Assembly (NCBI RefSeq): GCF_029457495.1
Contig: NZ_CP120362.1
Location: 124,001 to 188,000, forward strand
Direction: 5' to 3'
Length of the DNA: 64,000 nucleotides
DNA from: Chelativorans sp. AA-79
Lineage (GTDB): Bacteria > Pseudomonadota > Alphaproteobacteria > Rhizobiales > Rhizobiaceae
Below, piece after piece: positions 9,785-18,172 of this stretch (the first letter of the stretch is position 1; each line of letters opens with the position of its first letter). A model generated the notes under the pieces. That model searched no databases and was not told the origin of the DNA. It worked only from the letters and a program-made list of their open reading frames with translations. The position numbers and the translations under genes were made by a program.

Positions 9785-10279
9785 GTGGAGAGACGAAATG
9801 CGCCGTGGGTGGACGGGGTGTCGAAGGCTAGCGCGTGGCTGGTGGCAGCCATATTCGCCGCAATGTATTTGTGTGTCATGCTGCAGATAGTCGCGCGCTA
9901 TGCAATAGACTTCCCGGTCGCCTGGACGGAGGAGTTGGCGCGCTTCTTGCTGACAGCTATCACCTTTGTCGGCGCCACGATCCTGTGGATCCGCCATGGA
10001 CATATTGCCACGGACTTCCTGATCAGCGGGATGCCTGACAAGGGAATAGCCTCGGTGAAAGCGCTGATGAACCTGCTGGCCTTCGTGCTGTTCCTGGCGA
10101 TGGTCTTCGGATCGTGGACAATGAGCGTCTGGACATGGGAACGCTCTGCCTCCTCGATGAGCTGGTTCCGGATCGGATACCTGTACGCCATGGTTACGGC
10201 GTGCGCGGCGGTGATGATGATCTTCGCCGCGCGCGACGTCCTGGCCTGCATCGGGCAAATGCGCGGAGACCGGCGATGA
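9785..10279 (+). CDS. dctQ: TRAP transporter small membrane subunit DctQ (system 2)
   Basis: A four-helix inner-membrane subunit of about 164 residues, with QIVARYAIDFPVAWTEELAR as the DctQ signature. I place the start at the GTG at 9785 because AAGGAG at 9773-9778 is correctly spaced. An upstream in-frame GTG at 9752 has no ribosome site. The gene ends in a 4-base ATGA overlap with dctM, as in system 1. Confidence 0.9.
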   Translation: MERRNAPWVDGVSKASAWLVAAIFAAMYLCVMLQIVARYAIDFPVAWTEELARFLLTAITFVGATILWIRHGHIATDFLISGMPDKGIASVKALMNLLAFVLFLAMVFGSWTMSVWTWERSASSMSWFRIGYLYAMVTACAAVMMIFAARDVLACIGQMRGDRR

Positions 10280-11565
10280 CGCTTCTGCTGCTTTTCCTTG
10301 GCGTGCTGATCATTCTGACTCTGCTGGGAATGCCGATTTTCACGGCCATCGGCATTTCCGCCCTGGTTGGAATGCTGGTGCATTATGGCCCGACCGAGGT
10401 GCCTTATACGATCATCGCGCAGAAGTTTCTGTACGGAGTGAACAGCTTTCCACTGATGGCGGTGCCATTGTTCATCCTCGCCGGCAAGATCATGAACGTC
10501 GGCACGGTCACGACAAGAATCTTCGATTTCGTCCGCTGCCTGGTGGGTCACTGGCGGGGTGGATTGGCACAGGCCAATGTGCTGTCGTCGGTATTTTTCG
10601 CGGGGATGTCCGGCTCGGCCCTGGCCGATGCGATGGGGATGGGGCAGATCGAGATTAAGGCGATGCGCGATAGCGGCTACGACGAGGAGTTCTCGGCCGG
10701 GATCACGGCGGCGTCATCGACGATCGGGCCGATCATCCCGCCCAGCATTCCGCTGATCATCTTCGGCGTCATGGCAAACACCTCGATCACCGCCATCCTG
10801 ATCGCCGGCTTGCTGCCGGGTTTGCTGATGGCCGGGTCCCTGATAGTCATGTCCTACGTGATGGCGCGCCGTCGCGGCTACCAGAAGAGCGCAAGGCCGG
10901 ATCTGGCCACCCTGATCTTGGCGACCAAGCGCGCGATTCTGCCGCTTCTTACGCCGATCATCATCCTCAGCGGCATGATCTTCGGGGTCGTCACCCCGAC
11001 CGAGGCAGCGGCGATCGCCGTCACCTATTCACTCCTTCTGGCGATGTTCATCTACCGCGAAATGTCGTTCCAAGCGCTGACGGATCTGGTTGTCGAAACG
11101 GTCTTCGACAGCGCCTCGGTCCTGATTATCGTCGGAGCATCGGCACTGTTCGGCTGGATCCTGGTGTTTTCTAAGGTGCCGCAGGAACTTGTCGCGATGT
11201 TCAGCGATCTCGGCTTGGGCACGGTATCGACGCTGATGGTCATCAACCTGCTGCTGCTCGCAGTCGGGTTGTTTCTGGAGGCCAGCGCCGCGATCGTGAT
11301 CTTCACACCGATGCTTCTGCCACTGGCGCTGGCGGTCGGGGTCGACCCGGTACACTTCGGGATCATCATGGTATTCAATCTGATGATCGGGCTGCTGACC
11401 CCACCGATGGGGCTAACGCTATTCGCGGTCGGAAAAATCTCCGGCCTGCCGCTAAACGCTATGACGCGCGCGGTGATGCCGTTCTATCCGGCATTGCTGA
11501 TTGGATTGCTGATTGTGACATTTGTGCCGGAAGTGTCGCTGCTTCTGCCAGGGCTGCTGAAATGA
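10276..11565 (+). CDS. dctM: TRAP transporter large membrane subunit DctM (system 2)
   Basis: The 429-residue transporting subunit, multi-helical, with VPLFILAGKIMNVGTV, GSALADAMGMGQ, GPIIPPSIPLIIFGV and VVTPTEAAAIAVTYS. It is intact and of normal length. Together with the preceding two genes it completes a second, independent TRAP system whose neighbours are enzymes, so the imported acid is probably a substrate of the VOC, dehydrogenase or hydrolase steps. Confidence 0.93.
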   Translation: MTLLLLFLGVLIILTLLGMPIFTAIGISALVGMLVHYGPTEVPYTIIAQKFLYGVNSFPLMAVPLFILAGKIMNVGTVTTRIFDFVRCLVGHWRGGLAQANVLSSVFFAGMSGSALADAMGMGQIEIKAMRDSGYDEEFSAGITAASSTIGPIIPPSIPLIIFGVMANTSITAILIAGLLPGLLMAGSLIVMSYVMARRRGYQKSARPDLATLILATKRAILPLLTPIIILSGMIFGVVTPTEAAAIAVTYSLLLAMFIYREMSFQALTDLVVETVFDSASVLIIVGASALFGWILVFSKVPQELVAMFSDLGLGTVSTLMVINLLLLAVGLFLEASAAIVIFTPMLLPLALAVGVDPVHFGIIMVFNLMIGLLTPPMGLTLFAVGKISGLPLNAMTRAVMPFYPALLIGLLIVTFVPEVSLLLPGLLK

Positions 11566-11623
11566 GGTTGCGCGGTTTCCATCGGGCCAGCGTCCCGATC
11601 GGCATATCACCGGAGGATGCGAA

Positions 11624-12661
11624 ATGATCGGTCTTTGCAAGATTGCACCGGCGGCGGGCGCGCTTGGCTTCCATGACGTGGAGCCAAGGCAGCCGGGCTA
11701 TGGAGAGGTATCCATCCGTGTTTCGGCGGCGGGAATTTGCGGAACGGATCTGCACATCCAACGCTGGGTGCCGTGGATCCGCAAACTGGCCAAATCCCTC
11801 CCGGTCGTCCTGGGACATGAATTTAGCGGCGTCGTCGAGGCAGTCGGCGAGGGAGTCGCGGGTATCCGGGTCGGCGATCACGCAAGCTGCGAAAGCCACA
11901 TTTCCTGCGGCCACTGCTACACGTGCAAGATGGGGCGCGCGCATCTGTGTGAAAACACCACATATCCGGGGCTGAGCTTCAACGGCGCCTTCGCCGAACA
12001 CGTCGTGGTGCCGGCGTCCATCGTATGGGTCAATTCCAAGTCCCTGCCACATGAGCATGCGGCGATGATGGAGCCCTTCGGAACCGCCGTTCAATCGGTT
12101 CTAGCGGCCGAAGGCGTGACCAACCTCAATGTTCTTGTGCTCGGCTGCGGACCGGTGGGCGCCATGACCACAGCCACGGCGAGGGCCTGCGGCGCAAGGT
12201 CGATTGTGACGACGGATGTCCTTCCCCACCGTCTGCAGACGGCGCGCAAGCTCGGCGCCGATCGGGTGGTCAATGCCCTCGAGCAGGACGTGATCGCCAT
12301 TTGCAACGATATGTCCAACGGCAACGGAATGGATGTGGTGGTTGAGACCAGCGGCAGCGGCAGCGCCTTGCAACAAGGTGTCGAGGCGCTGACGCCCGGC
12401 GGCAGCCTTCGGCTCGTCGGTCTTTCGGACAGCACCACCCCTATGCAGTTCACACCCTGGGTGCGCAAGGGTCTGCGGGTGGAGGGTATTCACGGGCGCC
12501 GTCTGTTCGAAACCTGGGTTCATTCATCGCGGCTGATCGAAAGCGGTCGCGTCGATATGAGCCAGTTCATCAGCCATCGGTTGCCGCTTGCGGAAGGGCT
12601 GCGAGGTTTCGACATGGCTGCGAGGGGCGAGGCCGACAAGGTCATGCTCATTCCGGGATGA
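11624..12661 (+). CDS. Zinc-dependent medium-chain alcohol dehydrogenase, threonine-dehydrogenase-like
   Basis: A 345-residue MDR enzyme. The catalytic zinc ligands are the cysteine of AAGICGTDLH and the His-Glu of VLGHEFSG. The structural zinc lobe is CGHCYTCKMGRAHLC. The Rossmann glycine motif is VLVLGCGPVGAM. The C-terminal pattern GIHGRRLFETW through GEADKVMLIPG resembles L-threonine 3-dehydrogenase and related polyol or aldonate dehydrogenases. It would oxidise a secondary alcohol with NAD(P). Placed between the TRAP carrier and the FAH hydrolase, it probably acts on the imported compound. Exact substrate unknown. Confidence 0.88.
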   Translation: MIGLCKIAPAAGALGFHDVEPRQPGYGEVSIRVSAAGICGTDLHIQRWVPWIRKLAKSLPVVLGHEFSGVVEAVGEGVAGIRVGDHASCESHISCGHCYTCKMGRAHLCENTTYPGLSFNGAFAEHVVVPASIVWVNSKSLPHEHAAMMEPFGTAVQSVLAAEGVTNLNVLVLGCGPVGAMTTATARACGARSIVTTDVLPHRLQTARKLGADRVVNALEQDVIAICNDMSNGNGMDVVVETSGSGSALQQGVEALTPGGSLRLVGLSDSTTPMQFTPWVRKGLRVEGIHGRRLFETWVHSSRLIESGRVDMSQFISHRLPLAEGLRGFDMAARGEADKVMLIPG

Positions 12662-12743
12662 CAGAAAAGCACGGCGATCATGCTGGCCGGCCTTGGCAGC
12701 ATTGTGCACGCTTGCCGGGAAATCGTGGAACAGGAGATGAATA

Positions 12744-13616
12744 GTGCGGCTCACAAGTTTTTGTCATGAAGACGGAATCCCCTGCGTCGGAATTGTCACA
12801 GCCGGGGGTATCGTTGATCTTTCCAGGGCGGCGCCGACGCTGCCGCGCGGCCTGAAGCAGTTGCTTCGGGCGGGTTATTCTGCGCTGCAAGCTGCTGAAA
12901 CGGCTGCGAAAGAGGCCGCGGCCACGGCCATTTTCGATCCGGGCGCAGTCACTTTGCTGCCGCTGGTGCCCGACGCGGGAAAGGTGCTGTGCGTCGGAAT
13001 GAATTACAGCGATCATATAGCGGAGGCAGGTGCCGTTCCGCCCGGGTTCCCGGTGTTTTTCATCCGGGCTTTGACCTCTCTCGTTGGACATGGGCAGGCT
13101 ATGGTGGTGCCGAAGGTGTCGCATCAATTCGACTACGAAGGGGAACTCGCGGTCGTGATCGGCAAAGCGGGCCGCTATATCGAGCAAGCCTCCGCGCTGG
13201 CTCACGTCGCCGGATATTCCGTTTTCAATGACGGCTCGGTGCGCGACTATCAACTTGAGCGCGGTCCGCAATGGACAATGGGGAAGAATTTCGATTTTAG
13301 CGGCGCCCTGGGACCGTGGCTCGTCACGCCGGACGAATTGCCAGAAGGTGGGCGCCAGCTGACTCTGCAGACGCGGCTGAACGGGCAGGTGGTACAGGAT
13401 TCCAATACATCGAATATGATCTATGACGTGGCATACTTAATCGCCTATGCTAGTCAAGCCATGACGCTGGAAGTTGGCGACGTGATCGTGACGGGCACTC
13501 CGGAAGGAGTGGGGTTTTCGCGCAAGCCGCCGATCTTCATGAAGAACGGCGACATTTGCGAGGTCGAGATCGAGGGGATCGGCAACCTGCGCAACCCGGT
13601 CATGGGCGAAGCATAG
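12744..13616 (+). CDS. Fumarylacetoacetate hydrolase (FAH) family protein
   Basis: A 290-residue cytosolic enzyme that starts at GTG 12744 behind CAGGAGATG. The catalytic C-terminal domain shows KVLCVGMNYSDHIAEAG, the metal ligands in DYEGELAVVIG and NDGSVRDYQ, MGKNFDFSGALGPWLV, and VGDVIVTGTPEGVG. Family members cleave C-C bonds in acylpyruvates, hydrate or decarboxylate oxo-acids from aromatic meta-cleavage, or lyse sugar-acid derivatives. Company of a VOC enzyme fits a ring-cleavage route; company of a polyol-type dehydrogenase also allows a sugar-acid route. Confidence 0.9.
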   Translation: MRLTSFCHEDGIPCVGIVTAGGIVDLSRAAPTLPRGLKQLLRAGYSALQAAETAAKEAAATAIFDPGAVTLLPLVPDAGKVLCVGMNYSDHIAEAGAVPPGFPVFFIRALTSLVGHGQAMVVPKVSHQFDYEGELAVVIGKAGRYIEQASALAHVAGYSVFNDGSVRDYQLERGPQWTMGKNFDFSGALGPWLVTPDELPEGGRQLTLQTRLNGQVVQDSNTSNMIYDVAYLIAYASQAMTLEVGDVIVTGTPEGVGFSRKPPIFMKNGDICEVEIEGIGNLRNPVMGEA

Positions 13617-13662
13617 TGGAAATAGAGCTTCCCCGATTTCATGGACGGCTAGGTAACCGGGA

Positions 13663-14364
13663 ATGGGCGAGATGCTTCCTGCGGTGACGTCTGATGCAGG
13701 GCGCGCCGCGGCAACAACGCGGGCATCGGTCGTCTACAGCCGGATGCGCGAGGACATCCTTTCGGGCGCGCTGCCTCCCAATCAGCATCTGATGATGGAA
13801 TTCCTAAAGGAGCGGTACCAGACCGGCATCAGCCCCCTGCGCGAGGCGCTGAGTCGTCTTGCGATGGAAAAACTTGTGATTCTGCAGGACCGGCGGGGTT
13901 TTAGCGTGGCACCGATAAGCCATGATGAACTAATCGACCTGTTCGAAACCCGCTGCTTGGTCGAGGAACAAGCATTGAGAAAGGCCATGGCTGTACCGCG
14001 AAATTTCGAATGGCTCGAAGTCGTCGCGCTCGCGTACCATCGGCTCGGCTTCGTGCCGCGGTTCCAGGGGCAGGGTACCGGCGAGTTCAACCTCGAGTGG
14101 GAGCAGCTTCACAAGCGGTTTCACATGGCGCTTGTATCGGGATGCGGTCTACCCACGCTAGTGGCGTTCTGCAAGCAGCTTAATGACCGGACCGATAGGT
14201 ACCGCCGGCTTTCCGTTCGCCAGGAACGGTCCTCGCGAGATCCGGCCAAAGAACATGGCATGATCTTCGATGCGGTTATGAAAGGGGATGTGGAACTGGC
14301 GGTCAAACACTTGCGGAACCACTATATGTTAACCGCTCGATTGTTAGGCCCAGTGACCTCATAG
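13663..14364 (+). CDS. GntR-family transcriptional regulator with FCD domain
   Basis: A 233-residue regulator. The winged helix-turn-helix is at about 20-85 (YSRMREDILSGALPPNQHLM, then GISPLREALSRLAMEKLV). An all-helical FCD effector domain follows, with the expected metal or acid-binding residues spread through FNLEWEQLHKRFHMALVSGC and HLRNHYMLTARLLG. It is the last gene of the 7.8-14.4 kb cluster and most likely represses it until the pathway acid is present. An IS6-type end lies 10 bp after its stop. Confidence 0.9.
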   Translation: MGEMLPAVTSDAGRAAATTRASVVYSRMREDILSGALPPNQHLMMEFLKERYQTGISPLREALSRLAMEKLVILQDRRGFSVAPISHDELIDLFETRCLVEEQALRKAMAVPRNFEWLEVVALAYHRLGFVPRFQGQGTGEFNLEWEQLHKRFHMALVSGCGLPTLVAFCKQLNDRTDRYRRLSVRQERSSRDPAKEHGMIFDAVMKGDVELAVKHLRNHYMLTARLLGPVTS

Positions 14365-14374
14365 CTGTTGAAAC

Positions 14375-14488
14375 GGTTCTGTCGCAAACTTGGAAATGGG
14401 GTAGTGAACGGCCATTTCGGCCTGTCCGTCAGGCAGCGAGGATATCGAACTGCTCGGCGATCGACGGACTGGGATTGTAGGCATACCT
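14375..14488 (-). mobile_element. IS6-family insertion sequence, end remnant
   Basis: GGTTCTGTCGCAAAC at 14375 closely resembles the inverted terminus of IS6-family elements (IS26, IS257 and IS6100 begin with GG-CTGT-GCAAA). The minus strand then reads RYAYNPSPSIAEQFDILAA followed by a stop at 14429-14431, the typical C-terminus of rhizobial IS6 transposases. Only about 114 bp survive. The rest was deleted at the junction with the unknown gene beyond 14488. Confidence 0.72.
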
Positions 14489-15520
14489 CGCCTGCCCACA
14501 GCACGTCCATGATATCTTCGACCGAGCCCACCCTCGTCAGGCAGTAAATCAGCGGCATCAGGACCGAGGCGCGGGATTCGAGGGAGATAAGCGCCTCGGC
14601 GCGGGGCGAACGTTCATAGTAAGAGGCGGAGAGGCCAGCGATCTCGGCGAGGATCTCAGCGCTGTTGGCCGTCCAAGAGGGCAGATCGTCGGTGGCCACT
14701 GCCATCGCCTGGAAGATCTCATGCTCCCTCAGATGCTCCCTTCGAGTCTCGAGGAGGTGCCGTGCCCATTGGACGGGCGTGCGATCCGTCCATTGCGCCG
14801 CATGCGTCAGGAAAAGCATCTCGATCCGCGCTTTGGTCTCGGCGTCGACAAAGTCCTGCTGCGCGAGGTGAAACACCGCTTTGGTCAGGCCCTCGGCACC
14901 GAGATGACCCCGTGTGGTCGCCCAGTTGGCCATCGCTATCGTCGCCTCCACGCCGGCGCGGAGATCGCCATTCGCCAGAGCCCTCAGCACGGCGCGGCTC
15001 GAATAGTCGAAGAAGTCGCGGCAATGGTTGTCGAGGCCGCCGAATTTTCGGGCGAGCATGTAGGCTGTGTGGATCCAGTCGACGACGAATGGCAGCACAG
15101 CTTCGTTGAGCTCGCGCGGCGCACCATCATAGGGAGGCAGCGCGTAGTTCACGTTGTTGACCCTCGCCGCTGGATCGTGTGCCCGGGATATTCCCAGAGC
15201 ACCCAGCCGTAGCAATCGCCAAGCTTGCCCAATGACAGGGTTCGCTGCGCCGGAACGACCGCCGCTAGGAGCCGCACGCAGTCGATGCAGCTGGCAGTGG
15301 CCTCGTCCGGCGCTCTGGCGGTTTGTTGGATGATGTCAGTCCTGATAGTTGCCGATAATGCGAGCATCCGCTCGTCGTTCTCTTCAATCAGCCGGTGCTG
15401 AAGTCGCACGATGAGGTCGCAAACGTCGACGCCCCTTGTCCGCCAGTCGAAATCCTCGTCCCAAGGCGCAATCTGTGGGTACGATGCGTGCGTCAGCGGA
15501 AACATCTCTGAGAGCGTCAT
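14489..15520 (-). pseudogene. Unrecognised protein gene, frameshifted and 3'-truncated
   Basis: Two overlapping minus-strand frames join into one protein of about 340 residues: 15520 to about 15182 (DFDWRTRGVDVCDLIVRLQH, then KLGDCYGWVLWEYPGH), then the next frame (DPAARVNNVNYALPPYDGAP, then FVVDWIHTAYMLARKFGGLD) to about 14489. A single-base indel near 15182 separates them. The 3' end is lost at the IS6 remnant. It is rich in tryptophan and charged residues with no signal peptide or membrane helix. I do not recognise the family. Its start lies next to, and divergent from, the AbiEi operator. Confidence 0.55.
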
Positions 15521-15545
15521 TAAGTGCGTGCTCCATGGCAGGCTT

Positions 15546-15612
15546 GTCCGAAACTTGTAGCATATTTCGGACGGCTATTGCGACTGTGCGAAACTTGTAG
15601 CATATTTCGGAC
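15546..15612 (+). promoter_or_regulatory. Tandem operator-like repeats before abiEi
   Basis: A 24-bp unit occurs twice, at 15549-15572 and 15589-15612, 40 bp apart. The second copy ends one base before the abiEi start codon. The first lies in an inverted repeat with 8-bp arms (GTCCGAAA at 15546, TTTCGGAC at 15565); the second keeps most of it. AbiEi antitoxins repress their own operon by binding such repeats, so this is the probable autoregulatory site. It also covers the divergent promoter of the unknown gene. Confidence 0.7.
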
Positions 15613-16281
15613 ATGGCAACAGTCGAACACGACACCGATATTCGCTCGCGCGTGCTCGCGCGCATCGAGTCCAAGCTCGAGGAAGTTTGGACCCCCGGCG
15701 ACTTTGCCGATCTCGGCGCCCGCGCCGCGGTGGACAAAACCCTGCAGCGCCTAGCGGCCGCCGGGGATATTCGCCGGATTGACCGTGGTCTCTATGACCG
15801 GCCCCGAACGAACACCCTGACCGGCCGGGCCACTGTGCCGGATTATCGCGCCGTGATCCGAGCGGTAACGCGCCGCGACAACGCGCGCACCGTCATCGAT
15901 GGCATGACGGCCGCCAACGATCTGGGGCTCACGACCGCCGTGCCCGCGCGGATCGAGGTGCTGGTCGATGCGAGATTGAGGCCGATCAAACTCGGCGGCC
16001 AGGAAATCCACTTCAAGTATGCGGCTCCGAGCCGTCTTTATTGGGCGGATCGGCCGGGGATGCGAGTCGTCCAGGCCCTGCACTGGATGCAGGATATGCT
16101 GACCCAGGACAGCGAGCGTAAACGGATCTCGACGACGTTGCGAAAGCTACTGTCTGACCCCAAGCACGGCGAGGCGATCCGGGAGGATCTGCGCGCCGGG
16201 CTTTCGGCCGTTCCGATCTGGATGCAGGAGTTCCTGCGCCAACTCCTCAGCCCAACAGCTGGGCCCGAGGGGAAGCCATGA
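15613..16281 (+). CDS. AbiEi-type antitoxin / transcriptional regulator (orphan)
   Basis: A 222-residue protein of the type IV AbiE antitoxin family (DUF6088 / AbiEi). The N-terminal winged helix is VWTPGDFADLGARAAVDKTL with QRLAAAGDIRRIDRGLYDRP. The larger C-terminal domain includes TVIDGMTAANDLGLTTAVPA and LGGQEIHFKYAAPSRLYW. It would normally repress the operon and neutralise the AbiEii nucleotidyltransferase. The toxin gene begins with an ATGA overlap at 16278 but is cut off by the transposon at 16336, so this antitoxin now has no encoded partner here. Confidence 0.88.
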   Translation: MATVEHDTDIRSRVLARIESKLEEVWTPGDFADLGARAAVDKTLQRLAAAGDIRRIDRGLYDRPRTNTLTGRATVPDYRAVIRAVTRRDNARTVIDGMTAANDLGLTTAVPARIEVLVDARLRPIKLGGQEIHFKYAAPSRLYWADRPGMRVVQALHWMQDMLTQDSERKRISTTLRKLLSDPKHGEAIREDLRAGLSAVPIWMQEFLRQLLSPTAGPEGKP

Positions 16282-16335
16282 CGACCGCGGCCTACCGTCA
16301 GATTATTGCCGCCGCGCCACGTGACCGGCTCGATC
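16278..16335 (+). pseudogene. Stub of abiEii-like toxin gene cut by transposon
   Basis: Only the first codons remain: MTTAAYRQIIAAAPRDRLDL, the last supplied partly by transposon sequence. The 4-base overlap with the antitoxin stop is the usual arrangement of AbiE pairs. The right flank of the same transposon copy shows cysteine desulfurase sequence instead of the rest of the toxin, so the remainder was lost. Confidence 0.65.
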
Positions 16336-16342
16336 TGTCGCT

Positions 16343-16434
16343 TGGCACTTAAACGCAAGAATGCGGCGGTTTTGTCCGGATTGGGCACCTAATCGTGAGA
16401 ATCCTCGCAGCCAGATTCTCAAATTAACTGCATT
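16343..16434. repeat. Left-end transposase-site repeats, copy 1
   Basis: Three related roughly 20-bp sites: TGGCACTTAAACGCAAGAAT (16343), GGGCACCTAATCGTGAGAAT (16383) and, in reverse orientation, ATTCTCAAATTAACTGCATT (16415), which overlaps the tniQ stop. The shared pattern is ATTCTC-N2-3-TTAAGTGCCA. The same set recurs in copy 2 at 26921-27012. Confidence 0.75.
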
Positions 16435-17282
16435 TGCCCAGAAGCTCGCAACTTGCCGGCCCGAGCGATCATGTTCTCGGCGGCGTCGGTGAATCGGACC
16501 TTGTTGTCACCCATCATGTGACCACGCAGCATCCGGAGCATTTCCGGACCGGCACGCTCGACGATGGCAACGCCTGCAAGCAGAGCCGGCCGCAAGTGAA
16601 GCGGCAGGATGGGCTTTGCAGGGGTCGGCAGGTTCACCTGTTCTGCGGCAACGACATGGTCGAGATCGGGAACGATTGCACCGAGCACCCTGTAGCGCCA
16701 AAGCTCATGCTCGCGCGGAAGGGGCCAGATCACTCGCCGCATCAGGAGAAGCCGGGCGATTTCGGCTGGCGATGTCCACGTTCGGATGCCACGTTCGGCT
16801 TCATCGTCGAGCAGCTTTTCGCCGCGCAGTGCCGCAACGCGATATTGCGGGAAGGGGAGGAGTTCGCGCCGGTTTTCAGCTCGAAGCAGGTCACCGCACA
16901 GCGGACATGTGATGCGCCATCCCAGCAGTTGGCTTCGCAGGACCGGCGACGGTCCCGGGCCACCAGGGCTGCAGCTCGTGCAGAACTGCGCTGGTCTCGC
17001 GGCGAGGAGCCGATGCGACGACTTCGGCACATCGATGAAGGTCATTCGACGCAAGACGGCCGGTTCGATGGCGAACATGCTGGCGAGGCGGATTTCCTGA
17101 TCACTGCTCAGATGGAGATCGGCTGATCGCAATGAGGAAACCTCCGGTAGGAAGTGCCGAAGCATGACGAGGGGTGGAACCACGTAAAAGGCAGCGTGCC
17201 GGCTAATCCAGGACGACAACAACTCGTCGGTATAGGGCGGCAACCACACCGGCAACTGCCGGGGCGGCGTGTTCTCCGTCAT
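16419..17282 (-). CDS. tniQ: TniQ-family transposition protein, copy 1
   Basis: A 287-residue TniQ/TnsD-type protein, the accessory factor that helps choose or license the target for TniA-TniB transposons. It opens with the family pattern LPVWLPPYTDELLSSWISRH. A zinc finger is formed by Cys101, Cys104, Cys126 and Cys129 (FCTSC and TCPLCG). A helical C-terminal region follows. The start overlaps the tniB stop by 4 bases. Short TniQ proteins of this size lack the long DNA-reading extension of TnsD, so site-specific targeting is not expected from length alone. Confidence 0.88.
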   Translation of the reverse strand: MTENTPPRQLPVWLPPYTDELLSSWISRHAAFYVVPPLVMLRHFLPEVSSLRSADLHLSSDQEIRLASMFAIEPAVLRRMTFIDVPKSSHRLLAARPAQFCTSCSPGGPGPSPVLRSQLLGWRITCPLCGDLLRAENRRELLPFPQYRVAALRGEKLLDDEAERGIRTWTSPAEIARLLLMRRVIWPLPREHELWRYRVLGAIVPDLDHVVAAEQVNLPTPAKPILPLHLRPALLAGVAIVERAGPEMLRMLRGHMMGDNKVRFTDAAENMIARAGKLRASGQMQLI

Positions 17283-18166
17283 GCGAATGCCGCCTCGGCA
17301 TCGAATTCCGGCTCCCAGTTCTCGATCGCTGCGTCGGTGATGTGCTCGCGGCCGCTTTCGACGGCCTCGATGGCGAGGCTATTGATCATGTGGAAGATGT
17401 TGGCGGTGATCCCCTCGGTGATCTGTAGGATCCGGCGTAAGGATTTCGGCGTGAGCACCGAGGGCCGACGCAGCGGTGTGTTGCGCAGGATCGACACCAC
17501 CAACGTCTCGAACTGCTCGTTCGCAGCCCATCTGCTCAGTGTGAGTTGGTCGAATCGCCGCGCAAGCTGAACGTCGCCGCTGATCGCCTCGCGCGCATCG
17601 TTGACGCCGAAGCAGACCAGCGAGATCTGCAGACGATTGCTGAGGAAGCGAAGAGTGTTCAGAACAATGCGCTGCTCGCGATAGGATCCAGCGAGAATGT
17701 TGTGCACCTCGTCGATGACCAGCACCTGCACGCCGATGGCCTCCATGATACGCAGCGCAGCCTGTTCCATCTGGGCGATGTCGGCGCGCGGCCGCTGCGG
17801 CGCGCCGAGAAGGGTGAGCAGCTCGGCGTAGAAGCGCCGTTCACCGGGGCGGCTGGTCATTTCCATAGCAAGGACCGGCGTCTTCAGGGTGCCCGTCGCC
17901 GGATTGAAGCTCGGCGGGTGTTCGTCCCGGAACCGCTTCATGATCATAGTCTTCCCCATGCCGCTGTCGCCATAGATCGCGACCGAGGGCATGCGCGTGC
18001 CTCGCGGATGGTCGAGGAGCGCGCTCAGCCGGTCGAGCGCCTGTTTGGCGCGAGGGTAAAGCACCCAGCGGCGCGATCGTATCGCGCGAATGCGCCGCTC
18101 GTCGGTTTCGGCAAGCAGCGCGGCGGCGCCGGTGGTCAGGTGGGAGATTTCATCGCTCATGTTCAC
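17279..18166 (-). CDS. tniB: TniB-family AAA+ ATPase, copy 1
   Basis: A 295-residue ATP-binding transposition regulator of the TniB/TnsC/MuB type. Walker A is GDSGMGKT at 66-73, Walker B is VLVIDEV at 148-154, and a sensor segment follows in ISLVCFGVNDAREAI. It should assemble on target DNA and recruit and activate TniA. It lies 6 bp after tniA and overlaps tniQ, forming a three-gene operon. Sequence is identical in the second copy. Confidence 0.92.
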   Translation of the reverse strand: MNMSDEISHLTTGAAALLAETDERRIRAIRSRRWVLYPRAKQALDRLSALLDHPRGTRMPSVAIYGDSGMGKTMIMKRFRDEHPPSFNPATGTLKTPVLAMEMTSRPGERRFYAELLTLLGAPQRPRADIAQMEQAALRIMEAIGVQVLVIDEVHNILAGSYREQRIVLNTLRFLSNRLQISLVCFGVNDAREAISGDVQLARRFDQLTLSRWAANEQFETLVVSILRNTPLRRPSVLTPKSLRRILQITEGITANIFHMINSLAIEAVESGREHITDAAIENWEPEFDAEAAFA

Positions 18167-18172
18167 TCCAGC

